DNA of 5,655 bases, taken from assembly GCA_030044485.1 (NCBI GenBank), contig JASHVQ010000156.1, positions 1-5,655 of the forward strand, read 5' to 3'. Of this stretch, positions 1-5,655 are shown piece by piece. This DNA comes from Methylovirgula sp. (lineage in GTDB: Bacteria; Pseudomonadota; Alphaproteobacteria; Rhizobiales; Beijerinckiaceae). Each line of letters begins with the position of its first letter. The first letter of the stretch is position 1. The translations under genes and the position numbers were made by a program. The notes under the pieces are model-generated. The model was not told the DNA's origin. It saw nothing but the letters and a program-made list of their open reading frames with translations, and searched no databases.

Positions 1-571
1 CCTGCCGGTCGAGGCCGCGCAAGCTCACGTAATCGCGCGCCAGCTCGGCCTGCAGACTGAGCCGCACGGATTCGAGATCGGCGGCGCTGGCCTGCGCCTG
101 CGCTTGCGCGGCCTTGACGCGGTCGCGGATGCGGCCCCAAAGATCGACTTCGTAGCTTGCCGTCGCCTGGATCGTGTTGGCGCCGTAATAGGTCGGCTCG
201 CCCGCGCCGCGCAGCGGGCGATGCGCCGATTGCTTGTTGCCGGAAAGCACGTCCTCGTTGTCGACTTCCGGATAGAAGGCGGATTGGGCTTCGAGAACAT
301 AGTCGCGCGCCTGCAGATAATTGGCGAGCGCCGCGGCGAGATCCGGATTGGCGGCTTCGACCTGCGGCTCGAGCTCGTCGAGAAGCCGGTCGTTGAAGCC
401 GCGCCACCAATCTCCGTGCGGGGCGCCGTCGCCCGGCTGCGCGAGCCGCCAATTGCCCGCCTCCTTGAAATGCGCCGGAACTTCGACCGCGGGGGGATGA
501 TAGGCGGGGGCGAGGTCGCAGGCTGCGAGCAGAAGCGCCGGCGCGACCGCCAGCCCGATCGGAACTCTCAT
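1..571 (-). CDS. Outer-membrane efflux lipoprotein (NodT/OprM-like), N-terminal part, cut by window edge
   Basis: This is the outer-membrane duct of a tripartite efflux pump; family members form a trimeric barrel plus periplasmic tunnel that docks on the adaptor. The frame is open from the ATG at 571-569 to the window edge and gives 190 residues, against the usual 450-500, so the C-terminal part is missing. Residues 1-18 form a lipoprotein signal: a short hydrophobic stretch ending in lipobox LAAC, with Cys18 the expected acylated residue. Next come W55-W56, typical of the region before the first tunnel helix, the segment NPDLAAALANYLQARDYVLE (75-94), and the conserved SYEVDLWGRIRD (139-150), which is diagnostic of outer-membrane efflux proteins. 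The helix after it (151-185) is Ala/Gln-rich, as in the family. The start is supported by a GGGGGA sequence at 583-578, 6 nt upstream. It follows the adaptor stop by 21 nt, so it is the third gene of the operon. The family call is firm; the substrate is unknown. Confidence 0.93.
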   Translation of the reverse strand, partial: MRVPIGLAVAPALLLAACDLAPAYHPPAVEVPAHFKEAGNWRLAQPGDGAPHGDWWRGFNDRLLDELEPQVEAANPDLAAALANYLQARDYVLEAQSAFYPEVDNEDVLSGNKQSAHRPLRGAGEPTYYGANTIQATASYEVDLWGRIRDRVKAAQAQAQASAADLESVRLSLQAELARDYVSLRGLDRQ

Positions 572-592
572 CGCACGTCCCCCGTCCGATGC

Positions 593-1858
593 CTAACGCG
601 CGCTCGCCTCGGCTGCAGGCTTTGGCTCGCCGGCGATATTCACTTTGTCGCCGTCCGCAATCGAATCCCAAGGACTTCTGATCACGCGATCGGCGGTCGT
701 CAGTCCCGACAGCACCTCGACCTCGGTGCCCAGATCCCGCCCGACCTCGATGGGAGCGAGTTTAACGGTGTCGTCAGGACCGACGGTCGCCACTTCGGCC
801 GTATCGCGTCGAAAGATGAGGGCGCTCGCGGGAATCCGCAAAACCTCCTCGTTCGCGGGTAGCTCAAAATGCACCTCGACGAAAGAGCCGGGCTGCAACA
901 GGCCATCGCTATTGTCGCGATGCAGTTCGACAAGCAGCGAACGACCCTTCAGGGAAATGGCGTTGGAGGTCGTGGCCACATTGGCTTTGAAGCTCCGGTC
1001 CGGATATTGGGGAAGCTTCAGCTCGGCCGGCATTCCCTCGCGGATCTCCGCGCTGAAGGATTGGGGAACGGCAACGTAGATGCGCATCTCATGGTTATCC
1101 GCAACCTCGAACAGGGCGGACGGCGCCGAAGAGGAGCCCCCGGATTCGCCGAGGACATTGCTGGTCGGCGTCGAGACAACGAGCGCGCCGACATCGACAT
1201 TGCGCGCCGTCACCACGCCATCGAAGGGCGCCACGATCCTCTTATAGGCTTCGAGGGAGGCGAGCTTGGCGACAAAGGCTTGGGACGCCGTCACCGCGGC
1301 CTTGGCCGCCTCATATTCCCCGGCCTTTTCATCGGCGTCCTGCTGCGAGACGGCGGCCGTGTTGCGCAGCGCCTCCCAGCGCTTGGCCGTGAGCTCGGCC
1401 AGCGCTTCGTTGGCTTGCGCCTTGGCGAGATCGCCCTTTGCTTCGGCATATTGCTGGTCGAGGTCCGGCGTATCTATTTCCGCAAGCAGATCGCCCGCCT
1501 TCACTTTTGCGCCTATGTCCTTGTACCACATCTTCACATAGCCGTTGACGCGCGCGTAAAGCGGCGCCTGGTACCAGGCCTCGACGTCGCCTGGCAGGAC
1601 GAGTTGCTGCTGGCCGACGCCGCGCTCCGCAGTGACGACATCGACGCTCGGCACCGCCTGGGTCTCGGTCCATTGCGCGAGGCTCGACTCCTTCTTCTCG
1701 CGGCTGGCGATGCCGAAGAACGCGACGCCGATCGCGACGAGCCCGGCGAGTGCCAGACGCCACATGACTTTCCGGCCCAGGCGCTTCGAATTTTTCGGGG
1801 CGATTTTGAGGTCTTGTTCCATCACGGCCTGGTCAGTGCGACGACTGCGTCGCGACAT
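593..1858 (-). CDS. RND efflux periplasmic adaptor subunit (membrane fusion protein, HlyD/AcrA-like)
   Basis: This adaptor joins the inner-membrane RND transporter to the outer-membrane duct. The 421 residues begin with a basic cytoplasmic tail (1-32) and a single hydrophobic segment (about 33-50, MWRLALAGLVAIGVAFFGIA), so it is probably held by an N-terminal anchor. I see no lipobox and no cysteine, unlike lipoprotein adaptors such as AcrA. The first half of the lipoyl-like domain lies at about 95-131 (YARVNGYVKMWYKDIGAKVK, then AGDLLAEIDTPDL). An Ala/Glu/Lys-rich helical hairpin follows at about 132-204, and the second lipoyl half is APFDGVVTARNVDVGALV (210-227). A Gly/Ser-rich linker (about 237-246) leads to the beta-barrel (about 248-333) and a membrane-proximal domain (about 338-410). 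Length and domain order are normal for the family. The ATG at 1858 overlaps the upstream transporter gene by 26 nt; an internal ATG at 1822 would give 409 residues and remove the overlap. Function is secure, the exact start is not. Confidence 0.95.
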   Translation of the reverse strand: MSRRSRRTDQAVMEQDLKIAPKNSKRLGRKVMWRLALAGLVAIGVAFFGIASREKKESSLAQWTETQAVPSVDVVTAERGVGQQQLVLPGDVEAWYQAPLYARVNGYVKMWYKDIGAKVKAGDLLAEIDTPDLDQQYAEAKGDLAKAQANEALAELTAKRWEALRNTAAVSQQDADEKAGEYEAAKAAVTASQAFVAKLASLEAYKRIVAPFDGVVTARNVDVGALVVSTPTSNVLGESGGSSSAPSALFEVADNHEMRIYVAVPQSFSAEIREGMPAELKLPQYPDRSFKANVATTSNAISLKGRSLLVELHRDNSDGLLQPGSFVEVHFELPANEEVLRIPASALIFRRDTAEVATVGPDDTVKLAPIEVGRDLGTEVEVLSGLTTADRVIRSPWDSIADGDKVNIAGEPKPAAEASAR

Positions 1859-1865
1859 TAGTCCT
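1828..1865 (-). promoter_or_regulatory. Two alternative ribosome binding sites for the adaptor gene
   Basis: AGGA at 1865-1862 serves the ATG at 1858 with only 3 nt between. This start lies inside the transporter gene, 26 nt before the end of its stop codon. AGG at 1830-1828 serves the ATG at 1822 with 5 nt between, and lies just after the transporter stop (1835-1833). The first has the better match and a poor distance; the second has a weak match and an acceptable distance. Either arrangement would couple adaptor translation to that of the transporter. The two proteins would differ only by 12 residues of the basic N-terminal tail. Confidence 0.5.
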
Positions 1866-4800
1866 GTGGCCGCGCGAATGCATCAGCGTGAACAATGCCG
1901 GCACGAACAAGAGGGTTGCGCAGGTCGCGCAGAGAAGGCCGCCGATCACCGCCCGCCCGAGAGGCGCGTTCTGGTCGGCGCTCAGCGCCATCGGCAGCAT
2001 GCCGATGATCATGGCGAGCGCCGTCATCAGCACCGGACGGAAGCGGGTGAAGCCGGCATCGATCGCCGCCGTGGCCGCATCGGCTCCTTCGGCCAGCTTT
2101 TCGCGCGCGAAACTGACGACGAGGATACTGTTGGCGGTGGCGACACCCATGCACATGATCGCGCCGGTCAGCGCCGGCACCGAGAGAGTCGTGAAGCTCG
2201 AGAACAGGATCCAAACGATGCCGGCCAAGGCCGTCGGCAAGGCGGCGACGATCACGAAAGGATCGAGCCAAGACTGGAAGTTGACGACGATCAGCAGGTA
2301 GATGAACACGATCGCCAGCGCCAGGCCGGCGAAAAGCTGACCGAAGGCTTCCTGCATCGTGCTGACCTGGCCGCGCAGCACGACGCTCGAACCGGGCGGT
2401 GCCTCGGCTTTGGTGTCGTCGAGAATTTTCTGAATGTCGGTCGCCACGCTGCCGAGGTCGCGGCCATGGGCGGAGGCGTAAATATCGACGACCGGTTCGA
2501 CATTGTAATGCGAGACGACGCCGTTGCTCCAGCCGCGCCTTATGCTCGCGATGCCGCCCAGCAATTGCGACGCATTCGTCGATGTGACCGGGACATCGTT
2601 GAGATCGCCCAGCGTATCGACCCAGTATTGCGGCATCTGTACGACGATCGGATAGGAGACGCCGTTCTTCGGATTGAGCCAGAAGGTCGGCGCCGTTTGG
2701 AAGCTGCCGGCGAGCGTGTCCTGCACGGAATCGGCGATGTTCTTCTCGGTGAGCCCCACGCTGCCGGCCAGCGAACGGTCGACGTCGACATAGAGGGTCG
2801 GCACGTTGAACGCCTGCTGAATGCGCGGGTCGGCAACGCCCGTGACCTCGGCGATCCTCGCGAAGATCTTGTTGGCATAGGCGCGGTCGGCTTCGAGATC
2901 GTGCCCGATGATTTGGACGTCGATCGGCGCCGGCAGGCCGAAATTGAGGATCTGGCTCACCATGTCCGCCGGCAGGAACGCGAACGTCGTCCCCGGAAAG
3001 AGCCGCGGCAAGGCTTCGCGCATTTTATCTATGTAACCATCCGTGTCCTTCGCCATATCGCGTTTCACGGTGATCAGAATGTCCGCGTCGGCTGCTCCGA
3101 TGCTGCCCGAATTCGCATAGGCCATATTGATGCCGCTGATCGGCAGCCCGATGTTGTCGACGATGCTGTCGAGAGCACCAGCCGGAATAATGTTGTGGAC
3201 CGCATCCTCGATCTTGTCGCAGAGGCTCGCCGTCTCCTCGATCCGCGTCCCGACCTGCGCTCTGACGTGCAGCCTGATTTGATTGGACTCGACGGAGGGA
3301 AAGAAGTTCTGACCGAGGAAAGGCAGAAGGCTGAACGACGCCAGCACGACGATCAGGAATCCGAAGATGAAACGCCAACGGCGTGCCAGCGCGAGTTCGA
3401 GCAGATTGCGGTAGGCGACGCGAACCCTCTCGAAGCGATGCTCGAAGTTGCGCTGAAAGCGTGCAAGCGGATTGCGGCTTGGCGGCGGCTCATGCTCGTC
3501 CTCGCCGCGTTGCCGCGCTTGCGCGGCGAGCAAATGGCGCGCCAGCGTGTTCACCAGCGTGCGCGACAGCAAATAAGAAAAGCACAGCGCGAAGACCACC
3601 GCCTTGGCCATGGGGCGGAAGAGGAATCCCGAAACGCCGCCGAGGCTGAACATCGGCACGAAGACGATGCAGATGCAGAGCAAGGAAACGGTTGCGGGAA
3701 TGACGATCTGCCGCGCCCCGTCCATGATGGCAAGCTCGATCTCCTTGCCCTGTTCGAGATGGTAGTTGATGTTTTCGATCGTCACCGTGGCGTCGTCGAC
3801 CAAGATGCCGACGGCAAGCGCCAGGCCGCCCAGCGTCATGACGTTGATCGTCTCTCCGGTCGCCGAAAGCATGGCGATCGAGCCGAGCACGGCGAGCGGT
3901 ATCGAGATCAGGATGATGGTCGTCGAGCGCCAACTGCCGAGAAAGAGCAGGATCATCAATCCGGTCAGCGCCGCCGCGATCGTGCCCTCGCGCAACACGC
4001 TGTCGACCGACGCCTTCACGAAGGCGGATTGATCGCCGACCGCATCGATATTGAGTCCGGGCGGAAGCGAAGCCCGGATCTTGGGCAGGAGCGCCTTGAC
4101 GCCGTTGATCACGTCGAGCGTCGAAACGGAGCCTGCCTTCTGAATCGTCATCAAAACCGCATGCGCGCCGTTGACGCGCACCATATTGATCTGCGGCGGA
4201 TAGCTGTCATGCACAAAGGCGACGTCGCCGATGTAGACCATGGAATTGTCGACCCATTTGATCGGCAGCCTGTTCAAGTCGGCGATGTCTTGCGGCGCGT
4301 CGTTCATATCGACGACATATTCGAACCGGCCGATTTTTTCCGTGCCCATCGGAATGATGAGATTCTGGTCGGCGAGCGCGTCGACGACGTCCTGTGCCGA
4401 GAGGCCGTAGGACTGCAGCTTGCGTTGATTGATGTCGACTTGGACCTGCCGCACCTTGCCGCCGTAGGGCGAGGGAATGGCGGCGCCGGCCACGGTCGCG
4501 AGCTGCGGCCGGATGAAATTTTGCCCGTAGTCGAAGAGATCGGCCTGCGAAATCGTCGAACTCGAAAGGGCGAGCTGCAGAACGGGCACGCTCGAAGCGT
4601 TGAAGAGCAGGACGTAAGGCGGCGTGATCCCGGGCGGCAGGAACTTGAGCACCGTTTGCGAAGCCGCGGTCACCTGCGCGAGCGCGGTGTTGATGTTGAC
4701 GTTGGGCTGGAAAAAGACTTTGACGATTCCGTATCCGGTCAGCGACTGCGATTCCATGTGCTGGATATCATTGACCTGCGAGCTCAGCGTGCGCTCGTAG

Positions 4801-5000
4801 TAATAGATGACGCGCCCCGACATGTCGTCGGGCGGCAGGCCGTTGTAGGTCCAAACGACGCTGACGACAGGAATGTTGATGTCGGGGAAGACATCGACCG
4901 GCGTCCTCACCCAGGCCATCACGCCGAAGATGAGAATCAGCATCGCCATCACGACGAACGTGTAGGGACGTTGCAGTGCTATCCTGACGATGCCGATCAT
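1833..5000 (-). CDS. RND efflux transporter, inner-membrane permease (AcrB/COG0841 type)
   Basis: This is the proton-driven pump of the operon, expected to act as a trimer in the inner membrane. Its 1055 residues match the 1,020-1,060 typical of the family. The two-fold repeated layout is visible: TM1 (about 13-31), first periplasmic loop (32-335), TM2-TM6 (about 338-490), a charged cytoplasmic linker (about 492-535), TM7 (about 542-562), second periplasmic loop (563-882), and TM8-TM12 (about 886-1040). The TM4 proton-relay motif GGLALAVGILVDDATVTIEN has the aspartate pair at D402-D403. R988 in TRFRPVLMTALAMIIG matches the TM11 arginine of AcrB (R971). The TM10 segment MGVATANSILVVSFARE puts Ala956 where AcrB has K940, an atypical relay. 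No heavy-metal (CzcA) signature stands out, so a drug or organic-solute pump is somewhat favoured, without proof. The ATG at 5000 is the only start candidate, because an in-frame TAG lies at 5018-5016 with no other start codon between. It is the first gene of the operon. Confidence 0.97.
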   Translation of the reverse strand: MIGIVRIALQRPYTFVVMAMLILIFGVMAWVRTPVDVFPDINIPVVSVVWTYNGLPPDDMSGRVIYYYERTLSSQVNDIQHMESQSLTGYGIVKVFFQPNVNINTALAQVTAASQTVLKFLPPGITPPYVLLFNASSVPVLQLALSSSTISQADLFDYGQNFIRPQLATVAGAAIPSPYGGKVRQVQVDINQRKLQSYGLSAQDVVDALADQNLIIPMGTEKIGRFEYVVDMNDAPQDIADLNRLPIKWVDNSMVYIGDVAFVHDSYPPQINMVRVNGAHAVLMTIQKAGSVSTLDVINGVKALLPKIRASLPPGLNIDAVGDQSAFVKASVDSVLREGTIAAALTGLMILLFLGSWRSTTIILISIPLAVLGSIAMLSATGETINVMTLGGLALAVGILVDDATVTIENINYHLEQGKEIELAIMDGARQIVIPATVSLLCICIVFVPMFSLGGVSGFLFRPMAKAVVFALCFSYLLSRTLVNTLARHLLAAQARQRGEDEHEPPPSRNPLARFQRNFEHRFERVRVAYRNLLELALARRWRFIFGFLIVVLASFSLLPFLGQNFFPSVESNQIRLHVRAQVGTRIEETASLCDKIEDAVHNIIPAGALDSIVDNIGLPISGINMAYANSGSIGAADADILITVKRDMAKDTDGYIDKMREALPRLFPGTTFAFLPADMVSQILNFGLPAPIDVQIIGHDLEADRAYANKIFARIAEVTGVADPRIQQAFNVPTLYVDVDRSLAGSVGLTEKNIADSVQDTLAGSFQTAPTFWLNPKNGVSYPIVVQMPQYWVDTLGDLNDVPVTSTNASQLLGGIASIRRGWSNGVVSHYNVEPVVDIYASAHGRDLGSVATDIQKILDDTKAEAPPGSSVVLRGQVSTMQEAFGQLFAGLALAIVFIYLLIVVNFQSWLDPFVIVAALPTALAGIVWILFSSFTTLSVPALTGAIMCMGVATANSILVVSFAREKLAEGADAATAAIDAGFTRFRPVLMTALAMIIGMLPMALSADQNAPLGRAVIGGLLCATCATLLFVPALFTLMHSRGHRTNVATQSSH

Positions 5001-5002
5001 CG

Positions 5003-5018
5003 CCCTTGAAAACTCCTA
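5003..5018 (-). promoter_or_regulatory. Ribosome binding region of the RND transporter gene
   Basis: Two purine-rich elements precede the ATG at 5000. TAGGAG (5018-5013) is the stronger match to the anti-Shine-Dalgarno sequence but stands 12 nt from the ATG, which is long. AAGGG (5007-5003) is only 2 nt away, which is short. The TAG inside the first element is also the in-frame stop that fixes the start at 5000. Neither element is ideally placed, so translation of the pump may be modest or depend on leader folding. Confidence 0.55.
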
Positions 5019-5081
5019 TCCCGGAGCCGCAGTTCGGCGCGGGCCGCGGGGCTTGGAACGATGCACGCTGACGTTGGGGCG

Positions 5082-5094
5082 CGACCGGAGGTCG
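5082..5094. repeat. Short hairpin-forming inverted repeat CGACC-GGA-GGTCG
   Basis: A perfect 13-bp inverted repeat has 5-bp GC-rich arms and a 3-nt loop, in the putative leader about 80 nt before the pump start codon. In the pump transcript it reads CGACC-TCC-GGTCG. No T-run follows it, so it is not an intrinsic terminator. It may just be a local fold of a GC-rich leader. Confidence 0.25.
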
Positions 5095-5164
5095 AACGCG
5101 ATGCGCAGCAGGCGGCAACCCGGATCGGCTCGCATGCCTGGAGGACGCAACCGGAGGGTTGGCG

Positions 5165-5181
5165 CGACTTTAGTCGGCGAC
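5165..5181. repeat. Two overlapping small palindromes in the leader
   Basis: CGACTTTAGTCG (5165-5176) is an inverted repeat with 5-bp arms around TT, and GTCGGCGAC (5173-5181) is a 9-bp palindrome sharing the GTCG arm. The middle GTCG can therefore pair with either of two CGAC copies 13 bp apart. This could be an operator or two competing short RNA stems, but the arms are only 4-5 bp, so the support is weak. Confidence 0.25.
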
Positions 5182-5235
5182 ATCCCGCGGCGTTACTAAA
5201 TAAAAATTTCGATTTGCAAGCCGAGGCGGCGGCGA

Positions 5236-5306
5236 TTTGTGTCACAGACAAGGTCCGTGCATTTGCGACGAAAAGTTAACGCCGGACAATACGCCGCAGA
5301 CACAAA
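5236..5306. repeat. Widely spaced perfect 8-bp inverted repeat, possible paired operator
   Basis: TTTGTGTC at 5236-5243 and GACACAAA at 5299-5306 are exact reverse complements. Their centres are 63 bp apart, about six turns of B-form DNA, so both arms would lie on the same face of the helix. The arms flank the weak promoter candidate. The right arm is itself part of ACAAA-N6-TTTGT (5302-5317), and the left arm begins within one of the ATTTG copies. This layout fits two sites for one regulator, possibly the partner of the upstream kinase, but an 8-bp match over this distance can also arise by chance. Confidence 0.35.
5261..5289 (-). promoter_or_regulatory. Weak sigma70-like promoter candidate for the efflux operon
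   Basis: Read on the minus strand, TTGTCC (5289-5284) matches the TTGACA -35 consensus at 4 of 6 positions. It is followed after exactly 17 nt by GCAAAT (5266-5261), which matches TATAAT at only 3 of 6. The spacing is ideal but the -10 element is poor, as expected for a promoter that needs an activator. It sits in the AT-richer stretch, beside the repeated ATTTG motifs. The AT-rich block at 5197-5220 could hold another start, but I found no well-spaced pair of elements there. Confidence 0.2.
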
Positions 5307-5349
5307 GATTTATTTGTAGCGCGCGTGGGATTACTTCCCTGCCTTCCAG

Positions 5350-5655
5350 CTAGACCGGCGTCGCGCTCTCAATCTTGTGAACAGGACGATCCGAGTCTTC
5401 GCTCGCCTCGAAGCGCGGCCTGGCGTCGGGCACCATTTCGAAGGCCGCACCATGGGCAGCATCGCGCAGCCTTAAGGTAAAGCCGTGCAACTCGGCGATG
5501 GTCGCGGCCATGCCGAGCCCGAGCCCATTGCCGGGAACATGTTCGTGCTCGGCGCAGCGATAGAACCGCCTGAAAATCTTCTCGCGTTCGCCGGGCGCGA
5601 TCCCCGGGCCGTTATCGGCAACAAGCACCGAGGGGCCTTGCGGCTTGGCGGCAAT
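5350..5655 (-). CDS. Two-component sensor histidine kinase, C-terminal ATPase part, cut by window edge
   Basis: Only the last 101 residues lie in the window, read from 5655 to a TAG at 5352-5350. They carry the second half of a HATPase_c domain, which binds ATP and phosphorylates the kinase's own histidine. The G1 box is DNGPGI (about residues 14-19 of the fragment), the F box IFRRFYR (27-33), and the G2 box GNGLGLG (42-48), followed by the usual helix MAATIAELHG and a last strand LRLRDAAHGAAFEMV. A tail of about 25 polar residues follows. The spacing and the RFYR...GNGLGLG pattern resemble EnvZ/PhoQ-class kinases, whose partners are usually OmpR-family regulators. The sensor domain, histidine box and N box are outside the window, so the stimulus is unknown. 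It lies 349 bp upstream of the pump on the same strand, which makes it a candidate regulator of the pump. That link is an inference from position only. Confidence 0.93.
   Translation of the reverse strand: MAAKPQGPSVLVADNGPGIAPGEREKIFRRFYRCAEHEHVPGNGLGLGMAATIAELHGFTLRLRDAAHGAAFEMVPDARPRFEASEDSDRPVHKIESATPV

Larger units (their letters stand above)
5212..5317. repeat. Four same-strand copies of ATTTG(C/T) in the promoter zone
   Basis: On the plus strand ATTTGC, ATTTGT, ATTTGC and ATTTGT start at 5212, 5235, 5261 and 5312. On the transcribed-direction strand they read (A/G)CAAAT. The steps are 23, 26 and 51 bp. All lie within 106 bp of the gap. Same-orientation short repeats are the usual form of sites for OmpR-family response regulators, though those are normally about 10-11 bp apart, so this spacing is not the classical one. 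They may partly reflect the AT-richer composition. Confidence 0.3.
5001..5349. other. Intergenic region between sensor kinase and efflux operon
   Basis: This 349-bp gap holds no convincing gene. It has two parts. The kinase-side part (about 5190-5320) is clearly AT-richer than its surroundings, with runs such as TAAATAAAAATTTC at 5198-5211 and a GTTAAC palindrome at 5275-5280. It carries four ATTTG copies and a pair of inverted 8-mers, and is the likely promoter and operator zone for the pump. The pump-side part (about 5001-5190) is GC-rich, contains small inverted repeats, and would be an untranslated leader if transcription starts near 5255. I see no tRNA, no recognisable riboswitch and no convincing terminator for the kinase gene, so read-through from the kinase into the pump operon is possible. 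Confidence 0.7.

Noticed and set aside
104..1861. Plus-strand open frames of 252 and 330 codons opposite the outer-membrane and adaptor genes
   Set aside because: Both are mirror images of well-supported minus-strand genes and have low-complexity, arginine-rich translations with no recognisable family.
3450..3530. Charged, proline-containing stretch (about residues 492-515) in the transporter, considered as an insertion
   Set aside because: It falls in the cytoplasmic linker between TM6 and TM7, where AcrB has a loop of similar length and character.
1632..5009. Plus-strand open frame of 1125 codons opposite the transporter gene
   Set aside because: It lies antisense to a clear RND transporter. 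Its translation is rich in Arg, Asp, His and Glu with no domain or membrane pattern. GC-biased codons on the real strand often leave such an opposite frame free of stops.
5061..5279. Plus-strand 72-codon frame starting with ATG in the intergenic region
   Set aside because: A GGAA sequence precedes the ATG very closely, but the third-position GC bias appears weaker than in the real genes. The frame crosses the AT-rich presumed promoter zone, and I recognise no family. I cannot exclude it fully.
5327..5339. GGGA-TTACT-TCCC inverted repeat just after the kinase stop, considered as a terminator
   Set aside because: The stem is only 4 bp and no T-run follows in the direction of transcription.
1..5655. 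Search for mobile elements, CRISPR arrays, tRNA genes or a new defence or biosynthetic system
   Set aside because: No transposase, terminal repeats, regularly spaced repeats or tRNA-like folds were seen. Nearly all the sequence is accounted for by a recognisable efflux operon and a sensor kinase.

Overview
The window holds most of a tripartite RND-type efflux operon and the end of a sensor histidine kinase gene, all read from the minus strand. The DNA is GC-rich, with strongly GC-biased third codon positions. The outer-membrane lipoprotein is of the NodT-like type. Together these suggest a proteobacterium, most likely an alphaproteobacterium of the Rhizobiales kind. That placement is an impression from gene content and composition, not a demonstrated assignment.

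Layout in the direction of transcription (right to left): (1) 5655-5350, the C-terminal 101 codons of a two-component sensor kinase, cut by the window edge; (2) 5349-5001, a 349-bp gap with an AT-richer core (about 5190-5320) carrying repeated and inverted motifs that look like regulatory sites, followed by a GC-rich leader of up to about 250 nt; (3) 5000-1833, a complete RND inner-membrane transporter of 1055 residues; (4) 1858-593, a complete periplasmic adaptor of 421 residues (409 from an alternative start), whose longer form overlaps the transporter gene by 26 nt; (5) 571 to beyond position 1, the first 190 residues of an outer-membrane efflux lipoprotein, 21 nt after the adaptor.

The three pump genes are tightly packed and almost certainly co-transcribed. 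The transporter uses proton flow to move substrate, the adaptor bridges the periplasm, and the outer-membrane protein supplies the exit duct. The order transporter-adaptor-duct differs from the adaptor-first order of acrAB-type operons. The sensor kinase just upstream on the same strand suggests, but does not prove, two-component control of the pump. Substrate cannot be told from sequence alone.

I see no mobile element, CRISPR array, RNA gene or unknown multi-gene system. The points most worth checking are an alanine where AcrB has its essential TM10 lysine, the motif cluster in the gap, and the overlapping adaptor start.
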